The notes: generated by a model not told the origin, from the letters alone. Positions 30,878-43,522 are shown, numbered from the stretch's first letter. The stretch: DNA of 64,000 bases from Gracilariopsis chorda (GCA_003194525.1 NBIV01000112.1:62001-126000), one strand, 5' to 3'. Numbers and translations are program-made.

Positions 30878-32076
30878 CGTTCGTTTTTTTAGGTATCAAA
30901 GCCCGCGCCACCCCCTGTGGAGCAACGCGTTTGCGTAGTATCTGCGCGGATGCAACTCATAAGAGTGAGACGCAGTCGCTGCAATGGCTCTATGGTATAT
31001 GAGTTGGACTCACGTAGAGTGGCACCAAGTGGATGGTTTAGTGCGTGCAAGTTCACGTAGAACGGTAGGGACCTGCAGTGGATTGCAGGATGATGGACAC
31101 GTGTGCGCGTGTGCTACAGTGCCATGCTGTGATGTTATGTTTTACTTGGGACGACCTCTCAGGGTGCCTGACACTAGTCTAGCCACGTGTGCGGACCTGA
31201 AGAGGTGTGCACTACTTTAGTTAATTATTACTATTTATTTCTGTAGTGTATCTACTTAGGTGAGCGCGACCTCACTGTCGCAAGCACTAAGTAAAGTCAA
31301 CCCGAGTGTTCGGTCACACATAAGTGTTCAGTTTGGCCTGAAGAGTCCGGCTCTAGATTGTATTGCCATTGCAGCGTGCACTACTCCACCCGGAGGGTCC
31401 CCGCAATTGGTTTGTACTATCTACCCGCTCGGTACGACTACAGATATACTTTGCTCACTATTTGTCGTGTGATTTCTATTTTCTCTGTGTTACAGATATC
31501 GGCCCTGTATTGGGTATTCTTTTTTTTCTTTCTTGTTGCTTTTGCACCCACCGTTGGGTCTGTTCCCGCTGTCCACACGACCTGTCGGGTGGTTCCGTTC
31601 TGTCTTTGAATAGCTCCCTTTTCTGGGTTTGCACTGGTCCACCGTACGCGTGTTCCACCGTTTCCCAGTTTTACCGTTCCTCTTTACCTCCGTCATATTT
31701 CCGAACTACCGTCGGTCTTACACCCGACACCTAGGTAGGCGGAGGGCTCAACCGCTGAGTCTACCTCGCAAGAAAGCAAGGACTTGGACATCCTTGAGTG
31801 TCACCCATTTCCGGGGTTTGCAATAAAAGTGGTCTCCCGACCTAGAACGGTTTAACCTGGATTGGTTGTTTCAAGCTGATACCATTTCTGGTTTGTTTGC
31901 TGGGAGTAAGACTCACGTGGAAAGTGAAGAACTGGTTATCAGTTTGAAAGTCTTGTCGTTTTCGAGTGACCTCGGTTTAGGTTTGCTTTGTTTTATTTGT
32001 TTGTCTGTTCCGCTCTGCGGATATCTCGTGATCGAGCTGTTCAGTATCCTGAGTGGATTTGTTGGCTAATTGTGAA
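30878..32076 (+). other. E3 leader and probable 5' LTR
   Basis: There is no ORF of note. An AT-rich patch (about 31218-31250), short GC inverted repeats (CGCGACCTCACTGTCGC at about 31265) and a T/C-rich segment (31490-31700) come in the same order as in the 0.8-kb solo LTRs. The LTR end is probably near 31826 (TTTCCGGGGTTTGCA). Boundaries are not proven because no matching 3' LTR was found. Confidence 0.4.
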
Positions 32077-34080
32077 ATGCCACCATCCTCGAATGGTTCT
32101 CACGCAGGTTCTTCAGGCGCTGCTCCGCCTGCTGCACCACGTTCGCGTAGTGCTACTGTCGAGAATTCACCTACTGATGAGGTCGTTCCGGATGTTCGGA
32201 GAGCACCCTCTGTTGCTTCGGGTCTGCGAAAAGTCGCTGTGGTTAACCAACCCGTGGTTGAGACACCGTCTGCGGTTGTTCCGGGTCGCAACGTTGCAAC
32301 GGAGTTATCTCGACTTGAGTCCCGTATGGACATTGCTGCTGCGACACATGTGGAACTCTTGCAGAGTATTACCGAGCTACGTCGTAAGGTTGACGATGCA
32401 CAAGTTCAAGATGTCTCTTCCAATTTACGTCGATTGAGAGAGGACGCCAATTCCACTTTGGAAAATCTTGGTACACCCGCATCGTTTATGAACGGTTATC
32501 AGGTATTTAACGAAGAAGTTCGTGAAACAGTAACTCGAATCCACTCTCGTTTGGATACTCTCGAAGAAACAATCCGTATGGATGAAGCCGTGGACGCACG
32601 TATTCCCGACGACAATGCCTCGGTTGGTTCGATTCACCGTTCGGTTAAACGAAGTCATCGTAAGTCCAAGAAGGAAGTTCGCATCCATTCGGATTCGTCA
32701 GGTTCTCATTCTGATAGCCGTTCGATTGGTTCCTCGTCGGAATCATTGGTTTCCGATTTTGATCGTGGACAATCTCAAGCGTCACGCTTAAAGGCTACAT
32801 ATCTTACTCAAGCAGTTATTCGCTCTCGCAAGAAAGGGCGGCGCCATCTGGGACTCAAAGAGTTATAACCTACGAATCCTCTTTACAGGAAGCTGTTATC
32901 GTATCGATATTATCTGCTTAACGATTCATCGAATGATAGATCATCACGGGGAACTGGAAAAGTCAAGTACTACATCAAAAGAATAAGTATCACCTTCCAG
33001 AAGCGGTTCTCTGGTGAAGACCCAATCCTGATTCTTGACTTCTTCGCGAAGTTCACTCAGGGGGCTGATATACTCGGAATGAGTGAAGCGCAAGCGTATG
33101 TCGCTCTACCGCACTTTCTAGCCGGTATGGCTGAAGATCAGATTACATCCGTACGTGGATCTTCCCGTGCCTCGGAGGTTGGGGTAACCTGTTGGACTGA
33201 AGCGTTTCAATACCTACTTAGGTCTTACGCAACTGGTAACGCCATAAAGGACACGATTCTCGCTTTGCGCGATACACGGCAGAAGACTGGTGAAACTGGA
33301 ACGGTTTATTCGACACGCTTGAATAAGGCGCTTCACCGTTGTGGTAATGTGTATTCCGCTCAAGAACGCTGCACCATGTTTGTTGGTTGTCTTGACGCTT
33401 CTACTAGAGCTCTGGTTGCTCGCCATCGCGAAGAGAAACGAAAAGGTACCTACCTTGAATTGGTTCAATATGCCCAAGCCAGGGGAGATACCTATCGTGC
33501 TCGACATCCGTCGAATGCTTGACCGTCGAGAGCTCTTCACGTTGAAGGATCACCATCTTTCTCGCTTTTGCGTGATAGAACCGCATTCGGTGATAACGAT
33601 AAAATCCATTTTGCAGGAAGTGACCCAGACTCGTTGGGAACTACGGATCTCCCGTCAACATCGAATCCAATCATGGATGGAGACCCTGCGTGTTATGGAA
33701 AGGTCAGAGTTCCGGCAGCTTTTCTCGCATTTGCGAACAACGGTATGCGTCACACCCGACCGGGCTGGAAGGACACTGCACCATGCCGGGTGGAAAATCG
33801 TTCATCCGATGCTTCAGCCCCGCCAATATGTTATATTTGCTACCGTCATTGTCATATAGCACCGAATTGCGATTTCCCCGCGAAGGATGGAGTGAAGATA
33901 CTCGCTCAGTACAAAGCCCTCACACCTGAGGAGAGGACTCGCGTCAGGAGTCATTCGTATGAACAACAGGAGTTTCTGCAAGCATACCTGCACCACGTGT
34001 CAGCAGATAATGCTGTTCGTGGACCTAACCTTGGTAACCAGGTGCAGAAGGTTGTACCCGCGTTTGGGGTTCGTCAATAA
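32077..34080 (+). pseudogene. E3 gag with two in-frame stops
   Basis: The first ATG is at 32077 (a GTG at 32053 is also in frame). The N-terminal part has a Ser-rich lead and a coiled coil (residues about 60-180, LSRLESRMDIAAATHVELLQ onward). The capsid-like region (33000-33520) contains FSGEDPILILDFFAKFTQGA and the final nucleocapsid part a CX2CX4HX4C knuckle (CYICYRHCHIAPNC at about 33830). One frame runs through all three parts, interrupted only by TAA at 32866 and TGA at 33520. Confidence 0.75.
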
Positions 34081-34348
34081 TCCATCGAAGTGGATCCTTC
34101 ACCGAATTCGGTGCAATCAGTTTCGAAAAACTAACTTCGGGAGTTTCCCCTTCGGGAGGGGCGTCTTCTGAGCCGAAATTGAAGACGCCCGAGGCGGAAC
34201 AGCTTTACTCCCTAGCTGTTAAAATCCTTTCACGGATGATGGTGGCAGCAGACGTTGACCCAGACCAATTATTGGTTCTACGTCGTCCGCGGGTACGTTC
34301 CCGTAATGTCCGTATCCTGCATCGAGTCTTGGTGATGGCCAAGTGAAG

Positions 34349-35161
34349 TGCAACGCCCTCAGGGAGGGATTCCTGGTACTTGATCGTTTTCCCGATATTA
34401 TCGGTTGTGTAGTGTGTATATGAACTACGCCCCACTATGGTGGATATGGACACGTGGGACACGGTTTGGGGTCAATTGGCGGTTGGCCACAGTAGTGGAT
34501 GTTGCCACGAAATGTGGAGTATTTTAGTTGCTTTTATTTATTATTTTCACACCCATTTCTGGGAAGCTAGTACTTAGTGCGACGGCGCACTGCCGTCGCA
34601 CCAGTAAACCTTCCCCAACAAGGGAGCCCAACCTGGGGAATTGGCTCTAGTTGTTACCGCTTGCGCGCGTGCTCTACTCCTCCTTGGAGGGAAACGCCGT
34701 GAACCACGGGACATCTAACCCCCTTGCACATCTAAAGGGACCCATCACTGGGAGTCATATTATTCCAATTGCATTGGTGTTTCGCCCTGTATAGAGATAT
34801 TGTTACCGGCATTGCCGTATTTGTTCGTCGCTCTCGCGACTCACCTTCGCCCACTCTTCCTCCTTTCCTTTCGCTCTCCTCCTTTCCCCCCTTTCAGGGT
34901 AGTACATCCCGCTACCCGCGGCCCCTCCTGTGTGCACCCGCTCACACCTCCCCACTTACGTGGAAACACACCTCTACTGAGGATCACACCCCGCTCACGC
35001 GGATACCGATTCTTCGCCTTCACCTCCCTGCGCGAGTCGCGACAGGTGTCCCTGGTCTTACAAACCGGCTCTGGGAGGGCTCTACCCAACTGGGTTCACC
35101 TCGTGAGAGGAAGATCCCGAACGTCTTTCGGTGTTTATCCCCTTTGGGGCATTGTACCACA
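34349..35161 (+). repeat. solo LTR, copy 2 of the 0.8-kb family
   Basis: This 813-bp repeat starts TGCAACGCCCTCAGGGAGGG and ends GGGGCATTGTACCACA; it is an inverted near-copy of 19936-20757. It splits E3 between gag and protease. The flanks CCAAGTGAAG (left) and CCAAGAGAAA (right) are similar but are not a clean target duplication. Confidence 0.8.
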
Positions 35162-38100
35162 CCAAGAGAAACTATAAACTTTATGCCGACTTTGGCCTCT
35201 CCAACCAGTTCATGGTTCGACAAGTATCTGTTCTTGACACCGGAGCTGCCCCCAATCTAATCCACAAGGATTTGATACCACCGACACTTCGCGGTAACAA
35301 CCGCTTCGGACCCTCGATGGATATCGCCGACGCGAACAATAACCCTTTGAAAACGTTTGGATATATCTCTCTCGTCCTGAGATTGTGAATCTGTTTGATA
35401 CAACTTGATTTCGTTGTATGCAAGAAGCTTGCTGCACCGGTAATTCTTGGTTGTGACTTTTGTGATCGCTTCGTCGATGCTATTCGCCCTCGTGCGTAAT
35501 CAGTTGAAATGGAATATAGATCGACAGTACCGATTGTACGGAAACCGTTGAAACGTGTTACGCGCAAGCGCGTTCCATTACCTGCCGCACAGGAGGTTAC
35601 CGATATGAATCCGGTTTCCACAAACCTTCGTATTTGCAAGTCTATTGCGATACCGCCGCAGTCCCAAACCTGGGTGTCAGTTGCTACCAAGCAACATGGT
35701 GTGCACGTGATTCAACCGTTACCATCACTTTACGATGATCGTCAACTCACTTTAGCGAATGGTGTTTTCTCGGTTGAGCCCGACAAACCTTTTCTGGTCT
35801 TGGTTGCTAACTTTGGCAAAACCACACAGTAGTTAGTCAAAAACCAAGTACTGGGTCCAGTCCTTCCGCATCCGGCAGCATTCGTTCCAACGAGAATACC
35901 TGTTGCTCTGGTTCTTGATATCGAAGAACCAAAGGAGAGGGAGGGCTGCGCTGAAGCCGAAATTGCACCTGCGAAGACGGAGAACTTGGATTCAGTATGA
36001 CTTGAATCCGAAAAGGGTATTGCATTACCCCCCGGTTCTGAACAGAAAAATCCTGTCGAAGAGCTGGAAAACTTGGATTTAAGTCATGTCCCTGGCACAC
36101 ATCGTGAAAGATTGCGAGAAATGCTACATGACTTTACATCCATGTGGGATGGCTCCCTTGGAAAAATAAGGATAATGGAACACCGTATTGATCTTCTTCT
36201 AGATACAAAGCCAAGTGCTCAACACACATATCGGGCAGATCCGAAAGCTCGCGAAGAAGAGAAATCTCAAGTCGAGAAAATGCTACGTGCTGGCGTTATA
36301 GAGCCTGCTGAGCCAGCATGGACCTCACCAGTCGTATTGGTTCCGAAACCCGATGGTTCGTGGAGGTTCTGTATTGAAACCGACGCCTCAATGCGGTTAT
36401 CGTCAAGGAAGTGTATCCAATCGCTCGGATAGATGAATACATCGACTCAATTGGGAGTGCTACGCTGTTCACCGCGTTGGACGCCAACTGGGGTTACTGG
36501 CAAGTTCTTATCCGAGAGGATGATTGTGATAAAACTGCATTTGTGTTTCACCAAGGATTGTTTCGGTTTAAACGTATGCCGTTCAGACTTACTAACGCAT
36601 CGGCTACGTTTCAACGTGCTATCGATATACTTTTAGCTCGATTCAAGTGGAAAACCTGTTTTGTATATCTGGACAATATTATCGTGTTTTCCGACAACGC
36701 GGATGATCACTTAACCCATGTATGCGACGTGATGCGTGTACTGCGTGAAGCAGGAATCACTCTTAATTGAAGAAATGTGATTTTTTCACGGAGTCTGTGA
36801 AATACCTTGGGCATATTATTCGCCCAGGTCAACTCTCTGTAGAAGATACTCGAGTGAAATCGCTTAAGAATGTGAAGCATCCGGTTACGCAAACGGAACT
36901 GAGATCCTTTCTTGGATTATATAACGTATATCAACGTTTCGTGCTCGGTTTTGCGGACATCGCAGCTCCCCTTAACAGGCTTTTAACCAAGGAACAACAA
37001 GTGAACTTAATACCTTTTGGTGACGCAGAATCTACTGCTTTCTCCACAATAGTGGATGCTGTTACATCACCACCAATATTGGCTTTTCCCAAGCTTGGGC
37101 TTCCCTATGAATTGGACACTGATGGCAGTGATAACCAGGTTGGCTGTGCGTTATCTCAGATCTCAGAAGAAAGTGAGAGGAATCCCATCGAATATTGGTC
37201 ACGAAGTCTTAACGTACACGAACGTAATTCGGTTTCTGAGAAAGAGTGCCTTGCCGTCGTACGAGCATTAAGAACGCTCCGAACCTACCTTATGGGTACT
37301 CACCTTAAGGTTTACACAGATCACGCGTGGCTCCTTTGGTTCTTGGAGACTACCGAACCTTCCGTTTGCTTGATGCGTTGGCGTTTACGCTTATCGGAGT
37401 TCGATTTTGATATCCTATACAAGAAAGTATGCTCTAATTCTCACGTGGATGCATTATCCCGATTGGTAACCAATGCGGAAGCAGAAGCTGCAGACCTGGA
37501 TATACCATGCTTTATGGTGGAAGACTTGTGCAGAAGTGCTGAAATTCTTTCGGATGATGTATGTTACGACATACTTGCTACCAAAAGTTTGAAACCACCG
37601 GCTGGTTCATTTGTACCTATATCTCCAGAGGAGATGATCCATGGAGAGCAATCGGATTCGTTCTGCACACAGATTCGAGCACGCCTTAATGGCGGAGATC
37701 GCATACCATTTGTGGTGAGTAAAAAAGGATACCTGGTTAGATTGGTTGAATCCACAACACAAATCGTGGTACCGCACTCATTGGAACAGCGAGTCTTACA
37801 TTTTCTCACTATGTGAAGTTGGGAGCTCACCCTGGGGGTCGAAAGTTATACCTGACTCTCAGAACAGATTCCTACTTGCCCGCTATGGCATTCGACTGCT
37901 ATGCAGTTAGACGTTCTTGCAAAGAGTGTGCTAAGAATAACGTGAAGCTACGTAGATACTCAAAGAGGTTAACGTTATTCCCAGCACGGGCTCCACTCGA
38001 ACTCGTCGCGATTGATATTCTTGGAGAATTAGTACGCACCGTGCGTGGCAACAAGTTCTTGTTGGTGATAATCGATCGGTTTTTAAAACTGGTACGGACT

Positions 38101-38795
38101 GTGCTGATGAAGCGAATTACCGCTAGCGCAGTCGCACAAGCGTTTGTGACACAATGGATGTTCGTATACGGTCCACCCTTTCATCTGCTCTCAAATAATG
38201 GAGGACAGTTCACTTTTAAGTTTTTCCGGGATCTCTGTCGAATCTTAACGATTAAGAACGTGTTCATGACCACGTATCACACCCAAAGCAATGGGTAGGT
38301 AGAACGATTTAGTCGTACGATGCTTAACGCATTAAGCTTCTATGTGGCGGATCATCCCAAAGAGTCCGATTAATACACCGATGCTATCACGTATGCATAC
38401 AACACCAGGTTCATCGGGTTACTTCGTTATCACCATTTTAATTGGTTTTGTCACGTATTCCACCACCGGTGGCCGTCGAGGCACAACCTACGCTCTCGAA
38501 GTACCCGTCGATAGGTTTATACCGTGAATCATGGAAACGATGGCTAACGGAGATAGTACCAATCGCTCGGAAAGCCCTGGCAAGAGCTCAGGATGCGTAC
38601 AACTGTAATTATGATAACAAAGTTCGTAAACCTCTTCTAAAGGTTTCCACAAATGACTTTGTATTCGTACGTAAAGAGTACTACAATCCTGAGAAGGAAT
38701 GGCGCCATAAGCTGTTTCGAATTGTAGATGGACCCTATGGAGTGGTATCTACTCATGAAAACACAGTTGTGTTGGACATTAACGATCAACAATAA
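35162..38795 (+). pseudogene. E3 protease-RT-RNase H-integrase remnants
   Basis: The protease loop VLDTGAAPNLIH is near 35230. RT begins about 36070; the catalytic box reads YLDN near 36665 instead of YLDD. RNase H follows in 36767-37816 (ELDTDGSDNQVG). Integrase (37813-38298) reads SNNGGQF where E1 has SDNGPQF, and a TAG replaces the Gln codon in the NGQ-VERF context at 38296. At least four frame changes are needed. Two catalytic Asp codons are lost, so the enzyme could not work even without the frame breaks. Confidence 0.85.
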
Positions 38796-40037
38796 CGGAT
38801 ATCATGCGATCGCGTCACCCACGCTCCTACTCCTAACATGGAAGTGGTAATCACGCCTGCGACACTTTCAGGGGTATCCCAATCGCATGACCACAGAGCA
38901 CGGACTCTACATAGCGTCCTGCGATTCTCCCTACACTAGATCGCGGTTTAGCCGATCTACCTTTGCAGTCGGATTCTCAACCCATTGGGTCCTCTGGCAC
39001 ACAACGGAACCGTCTGCCAATACTCACTAGCGTAACACCCCCGCCTGAGGTTTTCTCGGCACCCCCAGCTCCAAATAAGGAGAGGGAGAGTGGCACTGAA
39101 ATCGCTGTCGATACATCGCCGTCACTGGGAAATCCACTCTCTGGATATCACTGCCATGTCGCGAAAACAAGGAGGAACTCCCATAGGGGACCAAAACCAT
39201 CAAGGTAATGGAGACGCTACGCCTTAACTCGATGAGAGTAACGTCAGTAATGAACTGAAGTCCCGATTACGGGAAGACACTACGAGTAACACCAGTACTG
39301 TGGTCAAACCGTCCCCTTCGAAGGAGAAGGACAATCGCGCTTGCAAAGTTGTGACACGTACCGAGAAGACGGTTTCTACATATTCACATGGGTGTTCCTA
39401 AGGCAATTACAACTGGGTTGGTCAATATCGTAGTGTCGAGAAGAACGAAGCTCCGTCAAATTAATGAAGTCAATTCTGAAACTTTTGGGCACAAGTCATA
39501 CCGTCACTGGTGAAATTGAACAAAATGGTGTGAGCCGTGACAGCATTGATGTGTGAATGTACCGAGAACCGGATTACAGTGCCAGGATACGCTGGCGCGT
39601 GTGCACCACGCCCAGTGGTGACCGTTCGTAAACGCAACCGCAGTTTGTGACACACAGTAATCATGTGGCTCTCGTGGACTTGGCCCAAACCAATCAGATG
39701 GTGGATAATGCACCGTGTTCGGTGAACGGCCGCACTGGCGCAGTGATTGCAGCGTGTGCGCTTCGAAGTTGCAACGGTACATCCGCATGGATAAGAAGAA
39801 CATCTCGAATCTCCTAGGCTACCGTTTAGCGGGCATTTGCGCATGACAAACGTTCTTTAGCTCGTTGTACTCGTGAGAGTAAGTACATTCACCTGAACGT
39901 TACGGATCACCGTTTAGACGTCGTAGACGTGAGTTAACTCATTGTCGTCGCGAAGAGATATGACGAAGTCGTGAAGCTGTCGTCGCTCACCAGAAGGCTT
40001 GGTACTGCTCCTGACGGCGCTCTGAACTCGAATTTGA
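38796..40037 (+). other. E3 spacer between integrase and chromodomain, no gene recognised
   Basis: About 1.2 kb of degenerate sequence. Pro/Ser-rich open pieces such as 38963-39208 (plus) probably represent the linker that precedes the chromodomain in E1, now scrambled. Confidence 0.4.
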
Positions 40038-40250
40038 GTGTCTAAGGTAAACCGGCCTACGGTAGGCGTCATGAAGACGGATAACACTGGAGTGTATTCA
40101 CAGCAGTTCGTTGTGGAACGCATCGTGCCTCATGAAACTCATGATGGAGTACTGCGTTATCACATCCGATGGTATGGATATCCACCAGAAGAGGATACAT
40201 GGGAACCCATAGAACACCTCCCAAGGTCTAAGGTCATATCATATCACCGT
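40038..40250 (+). pseudogene. E3 chromodomain
   Basis: FVVERIVPHET, then LRYHIRWYGYPPEEDTWEP and IEHLPRSKVISYHRR match the E1 chromodomain closely. The remaining residues of this open frame belong to unrelated sequence, marking the element boundary near 40245. Confidence 0.8.
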
Positions 40251-41101
40251 AGGACCCGGTCCGCACTCACGCTCGTCCAAGCGTTTCTGTCTGTCCACCT
40301 CCCGGGCATCTTTATTGCTATCAAAGTCGAGGAGATCTTTCTCCAACCTCAGCCGTTTGGTGTCCATCTGTTTTGTTGCAGCAACATGGATTTCAACCAG
40401 GTCTCGTTCCTCTTCATCCGAATCCACAGTAACGGGCCTTCGCTTCTTTCCTTTTGTGCGCTCACCACTTCTTACACTACACCCCTCATCTGTAGTTGCT
40501 ACATGCTCACTTCGCTTGGTCTTAGAAAGTGCTTTCATTCTGATCTCGTTGCCTGAAAACAAGAGCCTCTTGTCTAGATCAGTACGCTCGTTTCGTTCAC
40601 TCCGTCATTTTCGTGCCACTCATCCACTTCCAGCATTCCATCATCAAGCAGCGTTTCCTGTTCTCCCTGGACTTCGATCATGCCCGAGGCAACAGCGTTT
40701 TTATTAACAGCGGTACGGTGTTCGCAAAGAATCTTCTTGAATCGATCACTCAACCTCTTCCAAGTCAGAGCACACACGGTGCTGAAAGCTCTGGCGGGTG
40801 CAGAAGAGATGAATATATCCATAGCTTCTTCGAAACTTGATTAGATCCCTCTATGGGGTGCAACATGTGCATCAACTGCTGTGACGGATTTCAACAGTAG
40901 GAGGTCCCATGCGGTCGAAAAGTGCATTTGCTTCTTTTGCGTGGGTGTTTGGGGCAAGGCGGTTGCGTTGCCAGGTGTAACCATCACGGGAAAGGCCACC
41001 GTGGCTTCATTTGAAGCGAACGGAGGAGAGGAAGTTAGAAGGGGCGTGGGCATCAGAATGGGAGATATGGTTTTGAGTGCAAGGGGTGAATGGTGGTTCA
41101 T
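40239..41101 (-). pseudogene. Myb/SANT-like DNA-binding protein relic
   Basis: On the minus strand, FSTAWDLLLLKSV, then after an in-frame TAA at 40843, ALTWKRLSDRFKKILCEHRT and LLDDGMLEVDEW, then in another frame a basic linker and a charged helix (KRLRLEKDLLDFDSNKDARE). The Trp-spaced helices followed by a coiled coil resemble Myb/SANT-like proteins that accompany Harbinger transposons. The stop and frame change make it a relic. Confidence 0.5.
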
Positions 41102-41650
41102 CTGGTCACCGAAGAGTCACTTTTGGAGCGAGAAGCACCCCGCCTTCTAGCCAGCTGAGCGGGATGCCTCTGACGCTGTGTTTTTGCAATTTTGCTTAGA
41201 AGGCGCGCAAAAGAAATTTGACATGGCTTGCGTTCCAAATTGCGTCTTAGACTGTAAGCGTGGGTAACGTTTCACCATATTCTGGAGACATGCGAAAAAT
41301 CAGGCCTTGGGTAATCCCTCTAATGACGACTACAATTTCTTCTCTTGCAATTGTGATTGCGATTGAAGTTCATACTAGCAAAACTGTTGCAAGTCCTCGT
41401 TGACTGCGCAATCGGTGATTGCAATCGGTAATTGCAATAGATTTTATGAACAGTTCATTGCGTCTCACGCATGGGTGCCCTTGCTAATACCGTTCGGTTT
41501 TTATTTTGAACATGGCACCCAGTGCTTCTGACCATGGGAGTCTATTCTTGAAAAAGCAGACATGGTGCTGAACGGGAATAGATAACGGTTGTTTTACTAC
41601 CATCAAACTCTCGGAGCAAACTTGTGAGCGAAGCTGGAAAGTGAAATGCG
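41102..41650. other. no gene; ATTGCAAT-rich segment
   Basis: Between 41340 and 41460 words such as TTGCAATTGTGATTGCGATTG and GATTGCAATCGG recur. Similar words are at 28610-28760 and 50065-50130. Possibly remains of one short repeat family. Confidence 0.35.
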
Positions 41651-42204
41651 TGTAAGTGTCATGTTGCACGATGTCACGACACCGGAAGATGACAGTCCTT
41701 TTTGTACCCCTCTTTGCCGGAGAGTAGATTCAAAATATATTCGTAGCTCGAGAGTACCAGCAATGGCGTGCAATGCCGATAGATGGTAGACCGAAATGTC
41801 CTTATAGCACGGTGAGTACTGCGGCGACAGGCGCAGGAAATGCACGGCGTCGACTAAGGCAACGCGGAAATAGATGATCATGAAAGCGTGCAAAAAGCAG
41901 CGGCTCACTAAAAGCTGTAGAAAAGAACAACGGTGATAACATATCCGCTACCACAACGTAAGGTCTAGCGCAATGTTGATACAAAAGTCTTTACTGAACA
42001 CACGCGACCAAAACCTTATGTCTAATGCGTGTCGTGAAGCAAACGTTTACGCAATCTGATTTCGGAACAAAACAAGAGAGCCAAGTCAATCACGACGTGA
42101 AGGAAACCGTGTTGCACGGTTTTGCAGCATAAGAAGGGTAGAAAAGTGTTGAAGGCAAGTCAGAGCAAACAGCTCTAACAAAAGGTTCGAGTTGTAGTGC
42201 AATA

Positions 42205-42900
42205 GCTTGCGAGGAGAAAGATGCACGAAGGCGTTCGAATCCTTCTCTGTAAATGGTAGCACCAGAGCCTCCTGCGGTGGGCGCTCTAGTCGGGTGTATA
42301 TACGAGGCTCAAAGTCACGACGTGCGTGCAGGTGTACGGTATAGACGAAAGGTACCGCGAGACAAGCGAGAAAGAAATAAGGAATCACCCGGGAACAAGG
42401 GAGTGCTGCCTGTATCAAGGAAAATATAGACGAGATCATGGAACACGCAGAGCAGATGATAACGCGACATGAAATGCGGTTCGAGATACTAAGATGTGGA
42501 GTAAATAGTCCCACACCAGGCTTTGGCTCTCCGATGGAGTGTACCAAGCACCAAGGGTTCCTAAGTTGGAGCCGAACACTCGTTTGTTGTGTTTAATTCC
42601 CCGCAGTGGGGTCACGGTCGCCTTCCTGAGTATAGGTGGCGCCGGTCCACTGTCAGGCAGCTATACTAAATTAGCTAAATAGAATATTGCTATTCCTAAA
42701 TAATAGTGGCAAACACTACTACATGTGTGCTAAATATGCCAAAGTGGCAAGTAAACTAATGCCCATTGAAATGTGCAAGTAACCCTGGCGTCGAGTAATT
42801 GACCTCCGATTCATATATGGAACGCTATCGCCGCGATGCGGTAACTCCGTATACATGAGTCGAAATATGGGATAAACCTCCGCGAACGCGTTGCACTACA
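42205..42900. other. extra segment inside LTR copy B
   Basis: Copies A and B align up to about 42200 and again from about 42903, with roughly 700 bases present only in B. The segment has no ORF of note. It could be a nested short insertion or a segment lost from A. Confidence 0.4.
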
Positions 42901-42963
42901 GAAGTCGCCAAAGGAAGGAGAATTGGTCAGGCCCGAGTTGGTTCGGATGCTACCGACCTCCGG

Positions 42964-43120
42964 ATTTTATAGACAATTGTTCTATTTGTATACCCTCTAC
43001 TGCTGTATACTGGGTATAAGCACCAACTCATAATAACCTGTCATGGGACGCATCCTTGCCATAATGGACCAACATGACAAAAGTCATTATACCTTTTAGG
43101 GTATTTTTTGTGTATATAAT
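42964..43120. promoter_or_regulatory. bidirectional promoter in LTR copy B
   Basis: TATAAAAT on the minus strand (42971-42964) and TATATAAT on the plus strand (43113-43120) are placed as in copy A. Confidence 0.5.
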
Positions 43121-43166
43121 ATGTAGTGAAAGCACAGGACAATTCCAGCAACATTTTTCCAGCCAT

Positions 43167-43522
43167 CTCACCATTCCCAGGCCAGACGCAACCTCCATTA
43201 TTCGAGAACACTCAGACGATTCCTGCTTATCAGGCCATTCGGTTCAGTACTCGGATTAAGTAGAGATGGAAGCAGAAGAAGAAGGTGAGCTGTCGCTGTC
43301 ATCCCCGTGGAACACACAAATGGCAGCGGAAGCAGTCTCGAATAGTGTTGAGTGCTTTGGAATTTCTTCGTCTTTACTGCTCGAACTAAAGGATATTTTA
43401 CGCCGTGTTTCGTAGAATGAGTTGAAAAATGAAGACGTTTTTAGTTTCCTAAATGATCTTATATCCCACATGCCAAACTTGTATGTAAGTTGTTTGATGC
43501 ACGGGGCGGTAGTTGGCTTCAA
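43167..43522 (+). pseudogene. copy B remnant of the LTR-borne divergent ORF
   Basis: Reading from the position equivalent to the ATG of the ORF in copy A (ATG is ATT here), the frame gives PRPDATSIIREHSDDS, matching the N-terminus of the copy A protein, then stops, then LNDLISHMPNLYVSCL near 43465, matching its C-terminal hydrophobic part. The order is conserved over about 350 bp. Confidence 0.5.

Larger units (their letters stand above)
32077..40250 (+). mobile_element. E3: decayed chromodomain Ty3/gypsy retrotransposon
   Basis: Gag, protease, RT, RNase H, integrase and chromodomain occur in order on the plus strand, with many stops and frame changes. Its pol is a diverged relative of E1 pol. 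A solo LTR of another family is inserted between gag and protease (34349-35161). The right side is cut at about 40240, where an unrelated minus-strand relic begins. It is clearly older than E1 and E2. Confidence 0.82.

Noticed and set aside
42215..42260. tRNA-like GTTCGAATCC word
   Set aside because: No acceptor or anticodon stem could be formed around it; no tRNA gene is supported in this window.
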